Source: Caprimulgus europaeus
Lineage: Eukaryota; Chordata; Aves; Caprimulgiformes; Caprimulgidae
Reading direction: 5' to 3'
NCBI GenBank assembly: GCA_907165065.1
Contig: OU015528.1
Coordinates: forward strand, 30,712,515 to 30,776,514
Length of the DNA: 64,000 nucleotides
The position numbers and the translations under genes are program-made. Every line of letters begins with the position of its first letter. The first letter of the stretch is position 1. Positions 14,086 through 24,600 of this stretch are shown one piece after another. Below the pieces are notes generated by a model. That model was not told the origin of the DNA and made no database searches. It saw nothing but the letters and a program-made list of their open reading frames with translations.

Positions 14086-14511
14086 AGGGCTGGAGCACCT
14101 CTCCTATGGGGACAGGCTGACAGAGTTGGGGCTGTTCAGCCTGGAGAAGAGAAGGCTCTGGGGAGATCTTATAGTGGCCTTCCAGTACCTGAAGGGGCTA
14201 CAGGAAAGCTGGGGGGGGACTTTTTACATGGACAAGTAGTGACAGAACAAGGGGAAATGGCTTTAAACTGAAAGAGGGCAGGTTTAGATGAGATATGAGG
14301 AAGAAATTCTTCACTGTGAGAGTGGTCAGACACTGGAACATGTTGCCCAGAGAAGTTATGGATGCCCCCTCCCTGGAAGTGTTCAAGGCCAGGTTGGATG
14401 AAGCTTTGAGCAACCTGGTCTAGTGAGGGGTGTCCCTGCTCATGGCAGGGGGGTTGGAACTACATGATCTTTAAAGTCCCTTCCAACTCATACCATTCTA
14501 TGATTCTATGA
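14086..14511 (+). mobile_element. CR1 LINE 3' fragment (RT C-terminus and 3' UTR)
   Basis: A sense-orientation, 5'-truncated CR1. It starts with GGGCTGGAGCACCTCTCC, corresponding to the [15 protein letters not shown] C-terminal segment of CR1 ORF2. It then runs through the region for the RLDIRKKFF-like and [13 protein letters not shown] segments and ends with two ATTCTATGA units. An eight-G run near 14211 and other indels break the frame. It is very similar to the copy at 60801-61162. Confidence 0.93.
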
Positions 14512-14947
14512 AGTATACTGGCAGTTATAATATAGAGTGGGTTAATTAGGCAGAATACAGAGAAAGATGAGATTGCTGTCCTGTTATGAAACAGTGATGA
14601 CCAGAAACTTAAGTTACTTCTACATGTGCAAGGGAAAAGTCACAAAAGGTATGATGTGGAAATAATGGTCAAGTATAAATTACTTTCTTGAAGAACCCAC
14701 AAGAAAAATTCTGATTTTGTCCCAGGGCTTCATTCACAATTTAAATGCTGAAGAGTTGTAGTAGACAATGTAGTCTGTTTTAATTCTTTTTTTTCATTAT
14801 AAGGCCTTCAAAAAAAACACCACTTCCCAGTATAATGTTTGAGAAAGGAAGTGGATAAAAATGAGGAAACAATCAAAGGCATATTAAAAGGAGCAGCTGA
14901 ATGGGTAAAATACATAATAGACTATGGATTAAACTGTGGATTAAGCT

Positions 14948-14971
14948 ATTAAACCATGGCTATGGTTTAAT
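14948..14971. repeat. Inverted repeat, 10-bp arms, 4-nt loop
   Basis: The arms ATTAAACCAT and ATGGTTTAAT are exact reverse complements around the loop GGCT. Two GGATTAA-type repeats lie just upstream. No promoter or terminator role is implied in this eukaryotic intron. Confidence 0.9.
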
Positions 14972-16186
14972 GTGTTGTCTTTAAGTGTTTCAAGGTAATA
15001 GTATCCTATATATCAGAAACAGTTTGCTATATAAATCTGTGATGCAGAAATTCTTGAATGCTGTTTATGATTGTAGTCTCTCTATCTCAGAAAGAAGGTA
15101 GCATAACTGAAAATGTATGCATGACAGCCAGAAGTATGGAACCACTTTGGTGTGATGGTTATTCTAGATAGCCTGGGAAGAAATGGCTGGGAGGGAAAGG
15201 GAAAATTATGTGTAACTGAAGTCAGCAAAATAACAAAGGTCATGGAGAAGATGGCTAGGAATGAATGAAGTGGTGACATTCTGGAACACGTTCTTCCTGG
15301 AGATTGTGAGTACAGAGTATGCATAGAATTAGGAAGAAATTAGACAATTATTAGCCCTCATTAGAAATGTCCAGTGTGAAAGGTCATGATCTCTACCTGG
15401 GAAGCAACTGCCAACTTGCAAGTTCTTCAGCCACCAGTGGTCAGAGATTGAAATCATTTATAGGAGCCAGTCTGCATTTACTGTTTCTCTGCATACCCTG
15501 GATTTTGTTAGAGCTAATGTGCAGGACTGCACAGACTTTTGGACTGAGTTGTTATGGCTGTTCTTCTATTCTTATGTAGTGTTTATAACATTGAGTTTCA
15601 CACGGATAACCTTGGTTCCTGCAGCCTGTGGACATGAAGCATTGCAATTCACAGGTAAAAATGACTGGCTGATGGACATTTTTTTCTCAGTAAACTCTTA
15701 ATTCAGTGTTAAGTAGGTGAAAATATCTTCTGACTGACAAGTGAAAAAATGCCTCTGTGCCCTATGAATAGGATATAGTTCTGTCTTGCTGTGTTTGATT
15801 CCTCGCTAAGAAAAAAAAATTCAGTTCAAGGATGAAAACAAGTATTTGGTATGCTGAAAAGCTTTGTACTATGGAAAATGTCACCAATTCAAAGGCTAAA
15901 TTTATTTCTTCTTTATTTTTTTTCTTCTTTTTTTTTTTTTTTTTCCCAAGAGAGTAGGTTTTCTGTCTTTCTGTACTTTGGGAATGTCGTTTGCTTGACA
16001 TGTTGCTTAGAATGTCTTTTGATAGTTTTTAACATTTCACCAAATTGTCTGAAAGTATTGCTTTATAATAGAAATGTGAAGGAACTGGTCTGAATCTCTT
16101 CGGATAGATCTTCAGGGAGTGGTTGAGCTTCCTTTTTAACTTTTTTTTTTTTTTAATTGGCTTCCATTGAGTAATTTTGCCTTTAT

Positions 16187-16213
16187 TTCCAGTATGTCAA
16201 TTACATACTGGAA
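16187..16213. repeat. Inverted repeat, 11-bp perfect arms, 5-nt loop
   Basis: The arms TTCCAGTATGT and ACATACTGGAA pair perfectly around CAATT. The stem is too short for a microRNA precursor unless flanking bases also pair, and I do not see that they do. Confidence 0.92.
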
Positions 16214-16872
16214 TAGTAAAACTTAGAATACATCTCTCTTAAACATCATGAGTACCTTGACATTTTTTATTCAATAATAATTTTCATCCTGTATCTTGAA
16301 ACTCTTCTACTTTCCTGCACAGACATTACGTTACGTTACATGAAGAGAGGCAAATATTTTTTGTTTCCCTGAATTTTGTTAGGTTGATTTGATCATGCTT
16401 ACATTTTTGGATGACACTTCTTCTAAAAGATAATGCATGTAGCAGCATGGTTCAGTGGCTATTGACCTTTCATATTAAAAATGTTTGAAAGAGCTTTTAA
16501 TCTACCCTGGTGCACATCATAAGCATAGTTAACAATCACTGCCTTTACAGAACTCTGTATTTTCTCAGGGATATCTGGATGTCTTCTGGATCCAGGCAAA
16601 TAGTGTGCACAACAATATCAAGTATTTTTATTTTGAGAATTATTTTTGTTGTTTCCAAGTGAGTTTAGCATATGATTTTGTTCATTTAAACAAAAGTTCT
16701 TACTTATCTAGGAGGGAACTGTCTAAAATGCAAGGAGGAGTTCAGTCCAGTGAAGTTTTCTTCAACTGTAATTGTGTAATTACTGAGAAGTAGGTATATA
16801 TGGAGAAAAATATCTACATTCACTTTGCTGGTGAACATGCAGAGTATCTTTTCAGTGCCTGTATGAAGTTGT

Positions 16873-17210
16873 GGTATAATTTAGACTGGGAGGCACATTT
16901 GGAGGCCATCTAGTCCAGCCTTCTCCAAGCAGCCCCTTAGATCAGGTTACCCAAGGCTATTTCCACTTGAGCTTTGCATATGTCCAAGGATGGAGATTTC
17001 ACAACCTCTTTAGGCAACCTTTTCCCTTGTTCTACCACCATCACAGAGAAAACTTTTCCTTATAGGTAATCAGAATTTCCTTTCATGCAATTTGTGTCTA
17101 CTGCCTCTCCCTCTGTCATGTTGCACCTCTGAGAATAGCATGGTCTGTCTGCTGTATGCCTTCCTGTTAGGTAGCTGAGGACAGCACTAATATCTTCCCC
17201 TGTATTTTTT
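16873..17210 (-). mobile_element. CR1 LINE 3' fragment, antisense
   Basis: On the + strand this reads TTTGGAGGCCATCTAGTCCA, then GGATGGAGATTTCACAACCT and GGCAACCTTTTCCC, which is the reverse complement of a CR1 3' end. It has diverged well beyond the other copies, suggesting an old insertion. It carries no intact frame. Confidence 0.85.
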
Positions 17211-19540
17211 ACATTAAAAAATTAAAAGTGGAAAAACATTCAAGTTGGCATTTTATTTTCTTGTGGGAATTGTAATATGGAAGCCTTTTGCCTCAAAAGT
17301 CCTCTGTCAGCTGAATTTTCTAATTATAAGAATTTTTTCCCTTCCTTTTTGAGGTAGTGTAGTCCAGTTGAACTTGTCCATTAGATGGTAGTGGACAGTA
17401 TAAAGCACTTGCGTTACATCTGAGAATTACAATTCAATCTTGAATCTAGATATTTTCTACTTGAAGTGTTTTGTTCTTTCAGGCTCTCTTCCAAGAAAAT
17501 ATCAAGATCTTGTGTGTGTAAAACAATCTTTTGTAGGAAAAACTTGAGCTTTGCCATTCAATATAAATTTTAGTTTTCACTTAATTTTGCTAGAAAGCTT
17601 TTAAGCAGATGTTTAATACATCTGGATGCATTTCTGCTACTGCTGGAGGAATTGTACCCTTGTGTTTTCTGAAAATGATGGCCTTAATCATGTTTTCCAA
17701 GCCCTCTGAAAGTTCATCTTTGGTGTATTCTAAGTTGTGACAGTTTCTGTTGTTCCTGCTAATTTTGATTTGGTTGGAGTTGTTGCCTCTCTTTACTAAC
17801 CAACTATTTTTTCTTTCCTACTATATGCCGAGAAGCAGGAAACGAGTGCACCTTTTGTGGGCTTTTCGGATATTAAATTTGAACTTCCTTTGGAGTAGCC
17901 AGAAAACAAAACAAAAAAGGCAAGAGGAATTGCTCTATTGAACTGTGGTGTTTGGTTCTGACGTATTGATTCAAATAGGTTTAACTGGTCAAAATGTACC
18001 ATGCATGGGCAGGCACCCTGCAGTACTTTGACAACAGGACCTTACTGCCTCACTCTGATGGAACAAGTATTAAATGAGATGGTTTTATCTCCTAAGGTTT
18101 ATTAAAAAAGCATTTTGTTGGTTGGAGACTTATATGACTTAAAACACTCAAAATACTGGCATTTTTAAATTAGTAAAAAGGAAAGAGAATTAAATATGAT
18201 TTATTGTGGCCTCTCAAACAGTGTAACTCAACTTGCTCAGATGCATAAAATACAATGAGATTTTTAGGGACCAATGTTTGAACCTGATGAGCGTAGTCAC
18301 ATGGCTTTAATTTAATTTGCATCACACCTTGATGTGTTTAACCTGGTTTGAGCCTTTTAAAAGGACAAGACACCTTCACCTTCTCAAGCTCATTCCTTGG
18401 AGGACAAGTTTTGAAAAAGTCTTTTCATCTTGGGAGGTTTTAAACGGCTTATTGTGGCAGGCAGAGGCAAACCTCATTCATTGCTTGGGCTTGGATTCCC
18501 AAGGGAATCAAAAGAAAAATGAGAAAAGATTTACAACTTATTTTTTAGGCATAACAGCGCTGATAAAAGTTAATACAGCTACTGTTAGTAGGACTGCGTG
18601 AAAGCACCAAAAACTTATTTTTCAGTATTTCTCATGACACACACTGAAAGTGCTCATAGCAACTGTCACCAGGGAGACCAGTGAAATCCTGAAAAATCCT
18701 AAGGTCAGATGTGAGCACTAGGAAACATTCCATCTCAGTTAGCTGGGCTTTGGACCAAGCAGTCCCTTTCCACCCCATTTCAATGATTTTTAAATGGCTG
18801 AAGAACACCATGCTTTAGAATAAAGTAATTCTTCACTGCTGAAAAAAGTTATACAGACACAGACAGTATTACGTAAGGCTAGCATTGGCCTGGCATCATA
18901 ATGATCTCAAACCTCAGAGTAACCTGTCAGGATTCCAAATGGCTGTGAAAAATAGTTGTGATGAATATACTTAATGTCCACGGTCTCACAGCTTGCAGCT
19001 TCTTTACTTTTTTAATGTATAAGTGAACACCTCCCACAGGCACTGCCTTTTTTGTTTGTTTTAGAAGTCAATGTGAAATTTTAGGTAACACTGGCAAATT
19101 TCTGGTTGGGTACTAAGAAACGGAGTTAGATGCAAAGCTCGGCCATATGCTGAAGGATGCGCTTGTGTTTGTTTCATTCTTAGCTTGTAAACTGGGTTGA
19201 AGTATTTCACAATATTCTTACAAATATTAAGTAAAAAAGGATATTGGAAATTCAAAATGTGTAATTGGCAAATTCTGGGGCAATCCTCCCATGATTTGCC
19301 AAATCTGCAAATCTGACTGCTGGATCCAAATGCCCTGTTTCTTTAGAAGCACTTTAATAGCGGGTGTGACATCGCTGGTGGCACAGTCAAAGAGATTTTC
19401 TGTTTGTTTTTATTTTCTTACAGTGCTTTCTTGCAAGAGTACCTTTACATCTACTTCTTCATACCTGTTAGTTGCCTCCTTTTTTTTTTAAGTTTATTTT
19501 GCTGCATCCAGGACTTCAGTCTATTGCATTATAGTATATC

Positions 19541-19860
19541 TTAATGTATATTGCTGGCTTGATGTTTGTCTGTAACTTTAGACAATTTTATACTTGGATT
19601 TTTGGAAGCGCGCACCGATGGACGTCATGCCCTGGCTCGCTCTCCAGCCCGTCACCATCCCCCACTCATCTGACTGATTTTCTGTTGTGTGGCCTTTTTA
19701 TTGCTGCTTTTAAAATTGCAAGCAACAAATAGGCCATCCAGCATAAGAAGTGGGGAAAGCTGTTTGCTGCTATTGATTAACTTATGCATGACCACACTTT
19801 TTAATTTGTGTGGATAAACAAAAATGAACCAGCCAGGGCAGCAGCTCATTTCTTACGTAA
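19541..19860. promoter_or_regulatory. Candidate conserved non-coding element (unproven)
   Basis: This block keeps a cluster of CpGs at 19609-19635 (GCGCGC, CCGATGG, GACGTCAT) inside CpG-poor intron. It then shows dense AT-rich transcription-factor-like words such as GATTAACTTATGCATGA. It has no repeat and no coding frame. The pattern is what a long-range enhancer might look like, but this is an inference from composition only. Confidence 0.25.
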
Positions 19861-22800
19861 CATTTCCAAATGAGTCTCTTTGGGCTGCAGCCTGGATGGA
19901 TTGGTCTGGCTTGTATTGATGAAGCTTAGTGTTAGTGGAAAGATGTGGCAGCTGGTGGCAGCTGTTAGTGCTCTAACTGGTTTCACTGGTCTGTGACCTG
20001 ATGAGCTCTACGTAAAACACGTGGGTAGAGAAGTCACTGGGGTTTGTTCTGGGGAGGGGGCATCCTTTAAATTCTTTAATAAATCATATCTCAGTGTAGT
20101 GACTGCTGTATTTAAGTTTCTGCTCAGAGGGTCTTCAGGGTGACCTCTGCTGCTCTTGGCAAACAGGATGTGAGACTGCAGACCGTGCTATTTGAATACT
20201 GAGGCACTTCTGCTGCTGCCTTCCTGATCCCCCTATATATGCCCCGGCGAGTTGACAGGCTTTTGCTGTTTCTGGGGAGCAGTCGGTGAGCGGCTTTGCT
20301 GGCTGCAGCCCAGTCAAACCCACAGCAGTCGTGGGGAGAGCGTGGATCCTGTAGGGACACTGTGCTTTGTGCAGGAGTGACCTGTCCAGGTGAGGCCAGC
20401 CCGTGCAAGAACAGTGGCAAGGTTGCAAAGAGGATGGTAGAAGGGGTGAAGGTCTGTGCAGGAACAGATGACTGCCCATGCTGTGCTCCTGGAGGGCTGG
20501 AACAGATCTGCTTTCCTTGGGATGGTGGTTGTAAGAAGAAGAAAACAACAAAGGGAAGCAGAATGCTTTCTTAATAGAACAGACCACATCAAATGGCTTA
20601 GTGTGTTGTATCACTTGCCCAGCGCCATGGTAAGGTGTAGCACTGGAGAGAATGAAGTACCTGTTTTAAGAACTATGCCTGGTGATCCTTACTGTTGCAA
20701 GGAAAATACCAAAGGATGAAGTTATTAATGGCATTTTCTACTGGAGTATGTGCTTATACTGTTAAAGCATTCATCTTACTTTGGTATTAAAAAAATAATC
20801 AGAATAGTTCAGAGCTGTCATTGTTTACAAGGGATATCTTAGTTTTGAACAGTTCTAGCAGTCTGATCCTAATATTTTAAGTTTTGCGTTAAAATTGATA
20901 ATTCTCTGACTTTCAGGTGCTGCTGGCACCATCCTAGTTGTGTTACATGGTAATTCCAGCTGCCTTTGTGCTGATCTTAGTTTCAGCTTAGAACAAGGCT
21001 CAAACTTTTCACTGAAGTTAATCATGTTCGTACATATACACCACCTCAATTCAAGTTTAATAAAGGATTGGAAAGTTTTCAGGGAAATAATTGGTTTTGT
21101 TCTGGAAATGAAAACGTTTTTAATTCTGAACTTTCATACCATGTGAAAGAACAAATTGATTTGACTTAAATTTTGATGTATGTAAAACAAAAAACCCCTG
21201 AATTTTCTATACCTTTTATGTAATTTGCAGAGCTTTGGGGTTTGGATGAGAGGTATGAATTGTTTGGTTCAGCTTGGGTATTCATAGTAGAATTGCTAAA
21301 CACAAGACCAGGAAATATCTTTTTGAGACTTCTATAAATGCCTATAATACAAGTTTAATCATGATATCCCTGCCTATTATAAGCAAATAGATATCATGGC
21401 ATTTGCTGAGAAATACATCCTGTAGCATTTAATAGTTTGCCTTCATAACAACATGCTTGTGAGAAGAATGCTGAATTCTGTAAGAATATAGTTTTCTCTC
21501 AATAACAGGAGGAAATGCTTGTGACTTCAGAGACATTTTTTATTTTTACTTGTGGTGGTGGAAGCGTATTCTGCAAGATTACGTTCTCATAGAACACAGG
21601 AAGATGAATCTTTCATTTCATTAATTTGCTCATAAGCCATCAGTTTGTTAGCTAGGGTTATGAGATTCAGGGAATCTCAAGATGGAAAGAATTGGGTTGA
21701 TTCTTTTACTTCGCCTTTTAAGTATTTGATTCTTTGCTGCCTTGATTTTTAATGGGGAGAACATGGTAATAGTGCACTTAAAAAGGACTGGACTGGTGGT
21801 GTCACCTTATTGGATCATTTATAAACATTATCAAGTACTTAAATTATTTATATGTTCCCAATTCTGATGACAGCAGGGATGGTTTTGACTTTGGAAGATT
21901 GCTTTTATTGGGACTTACAAGCTGTATCTCAAACACTTTCCCTCATATGGGCTTACGCTGAAATACTGCTATTCGGTTTACCCCCACATGTATTTATAGC
22001 AGCCTTTAGACTGTATGTAATTTTGCTTGCCTCAGATGATGATGTAGGATGCAGTGTCTGCCACAGAATGCACATAATAAAAATCTTTGTTGTAGCCAGT
22101 GCCTCGATTGCTGGGTGGGCAGCAGCCTGCCTCTGCCTTCCTGGCATTTCCAGTTATGCCCTGTCCAAGCAGGAGACCTTGAACCCTCCTCTCTTGGGGA
22201 GGAAGTGTTCAGCTCTCCCACTCTTAGGCGGTACCCTGAGTTTCACTCATCCAAATATAGGTTGTGGTTTCCTCACTAGGCCTAATTTATTCCCTAGACT
22301 GTGTAATTTTGTTCTCTTTGGAGCAAGGACACGCTGGTTTTAGAACAAAACCCATGCAAAATAAGCTTTAGCTTTGAAAAAAGTAAAGTGGTTTAAATGC
22401 AGTGCATGTTTACTAAGTGTTTAGCCAATACTGGATGAACTCAGAGCCTTCTTTGGAGCTTCCCTCTTTGCTGCCTTGTTTCTGGGAGCGCTGACTCTTT
22501 GAGGAACCCCTGGCAGCTCATCCAGCCTTTGCAGCAAAGATGCTGTTTATTCTGTGGGTTGGGTCTTTGGTCTGGTCACGACAGCTCTTGCAAAGCAAAA
22601 TTTGCACCTAATTGGAGACAGAGGAAATAAATTCCTTGAAGCTAACAGCTTGGCCCATTGTATTTCAGGAGTACACTTAAATGTTCTTATCTGGGAATCC
22701 ATTGTGCTGCTTCCATGTTTGCCTTATTGAACTTCAGCATTCAGACATACAATAACTGCTCTATTAGACAATGCTGAGTGATGGAGTCTCAAAAACTGGC

Positions 22801-23341
22801 TTATGCTGCAATGCCTTAACTGTTTTTTTGCATAGCAGCTTTCTTAGTATTGATAGCTTTACTGCATATCACTTCTATTTCACAGCTTATACCATCCATC
22901 TTTTAAATCATGGCTGATACACTGATGTGTTTGTTACTTCAAGGGTAGAATATGGTCCCATCATGACATTTCTAGTAAGTGTGCTGGAGCACTCAGATAA
23001 CACTTTTTTTTTTTCCTTAATAGCTGATTTGCAAAATACATGATACTTCTGTCTTTAAAAAAGCAAAGAGCAATTTCTGTGCATCTTCTGGATTTTTTAA
23101 AGACATATGTCTAAGTGTAAACTGCTTACATAATATCCAATATAATGAACATTAGTAACCATTAAAATAAGCCACTCAGAATAAAAGCTTAAACACTTGC
23201 AGCTAGAACAGAACCTGACAAAATTCCAGTGAAATGTAGGATATGTTAATGGTAAGTAGGGAAGAATTTAATGAGGCACCTGGCCACTTTGAGTTGGGCT
23301 ACTGTGACTCCAAAATGACAAATAATGAGTGGGCTACAATT

Positions 23342-23376
23342 AAAAAAAAAAAAAGGGGGGGGGGGGGGGGGGGGGG
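23342..23376. repeat. Homopolymer junction, about 13 A then about 22 G
   Basis: A run of roughly 13 A is joined directly to a run of roughly 22 G, followed by C and three more G. Such a G run can form quadruplex structures, and its exact length is likely to be unreliable in an assembly. Confidence 0.95.
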
Positions 23377-24367
23377 CGGGTGCTGGCAATACGAGTAGAA
23401 GAAGGGCAAAGGAGTTACTAGTGCATTGAGGAAAGACCTCATTTTAATCTAGACCATGGCTGGAGGCAGCCATTGTGTTGTGGTTAAGTTGGATGTATCA
23501 GTTCTCTGCAGATCTGGATTCCTTTCTCAGTTTTCCTGCACAACTTGAACAAGTCTCTCTGTTTCTTTTGGATCTGCTTCCACAATGTAAAGCAGGGATG
23601 GTACTCTCTTTGTGATCCTGCTGATGGTCAACTTTGGGACAGTGTTGTGTGTTATTCTGTATTTGCACATCATTTAGCACAGTGAGGTTCCTTCTCAGCT
23701 GGGGTTTCTGGGAGCTTTTGTGCTTAAGGAATAAAATAATTTTATCTATTTCCATTATTAAACAGTGCACATATTAAAAAAAAAAATGAAGATGGCAGCT
23801 AACTTTTTTGTGCCATGGAAGTAAACTTAATAGACTTAGTTTTCTTACTCATTCAAATATACACTTGAAACTGAATATTAACCTTGAACAGAAATAGCCC
23901 ACCAAATCCTTTACATTCAAAAAGTGCTCCGTGTGCGCCCATGAAGGTGTTCTCTGCAGGGGGCACTAACAATTCAGGTGAGCTATTGTTTTTTCCAATT
24001 GAGAGAACTAGGCAAAAACTTATAATTACAAAACACAGTAGAAATCTTCCAGGGGGTTCCAGTGAAATTAAGCTTCTCGTGTAAGTATTAGCACCCTCTA
24101 CAAAAGCCTCTTGCTGATTTGCATCAAGAAACCCCAGTTCTTCTTCTTGTCTGTAATTTAATAAATGAGGTATGGAGCTGGTGTGTTGTACAGTACGACA
24201 CAAATCTTCATGAGGCGACTGTGGTGTATCCTCTCCTACCCACTTTCTCAGAGTCAAGACAGGAGCATATTGCAAATTGGATTGGCTATTCTGATAAAAG
24301 CAACCAGCTCTGCTTCCGTCATGTTACAGAAATGATGATGGTCCTTATGCTTCATTGCCATTTATAA

Positions 24368-24600
24368 AATCACAGAATATCCTGAGTTGGAAGGGACCCA
24401 CAAAGATCACTGAGTCTAACTCCTGACTTCACACAGGGCAACCTAAAAGTTAAACCATATATCTAAGTGCATTGTCCAAACACTTCTTGACCACTGACAG
24501 GCTTGAAGCCATGACCATGTCTTTGGGGAGCTTGTTACAATGCTTGACCACCCTCTCAATGAAGAACTTCTTAATATCTAACCTGAACTTCCCCCCAATG
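24368..24600 (-). mobile_element. CR1 LINE 3' fragment, antisense
   Basis: The + strand reads ATCACAGAATATCCTGAGTT, then GGAAGGGACCCACAAAGATC, the reverse complement of a CR1 3' end. The minus-strand frame ending at 24450 reads GGKFRLDIKKFFIERVVKH, then NKLPKDMVMASSLSVVKK and LDNALRYMV, the C-terminus of CR1 ORF2. The similarity stops abruptly near 24600, and the frame continues into sequence I do not recognise up to 24788. Confidence 0.9.

Larger units (their letters stand above)
14512..16872. other. Intron 1 segment with two hairpins, no genes
   Basis: Unique AT-rich sequence with T-rich runs at about 15900-15945 and 16139-16154. It holds the inverted repeats at 14948-14971 and 16187-16213. 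I see no coding or RNA gene. Confidence 0.6.
17211..24367. other. Intron 1 segment without genes
   Basis: About 7.2 kb. It includes a CpG-containing patch at 19605-19650 within a possibly conserved block (19541-19860), a moderately GC-rich patch at 20120-20560 with overlapping open frames in several phases but no recognisable product, and the A/G homopolymer junction at 23342-23376. The 163-codon frame at 21852-22343 matches nothing I recognise. Confidence 0.5.

Noticed and set aside
17350..17370. TGAGGTAGT resembling the start of a let-7 microRNA
   Set aside because: The match stops after about nine bases, and no complementary arm lies within a hairpin distance.
20120..20614. Overlapping open frames up to 159 codons
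   Set aside because: Frames are open on both strands over the same bases because of local GC content. No domain, splice partner or start context supports a gene.
21852..22343. 163-codon open frame with hydrophobic segments
   Set aside because: No recognisable family. A few frames of this length are expected by chance in 64 kb read six ways, and it lies in an intron without supporting signals.
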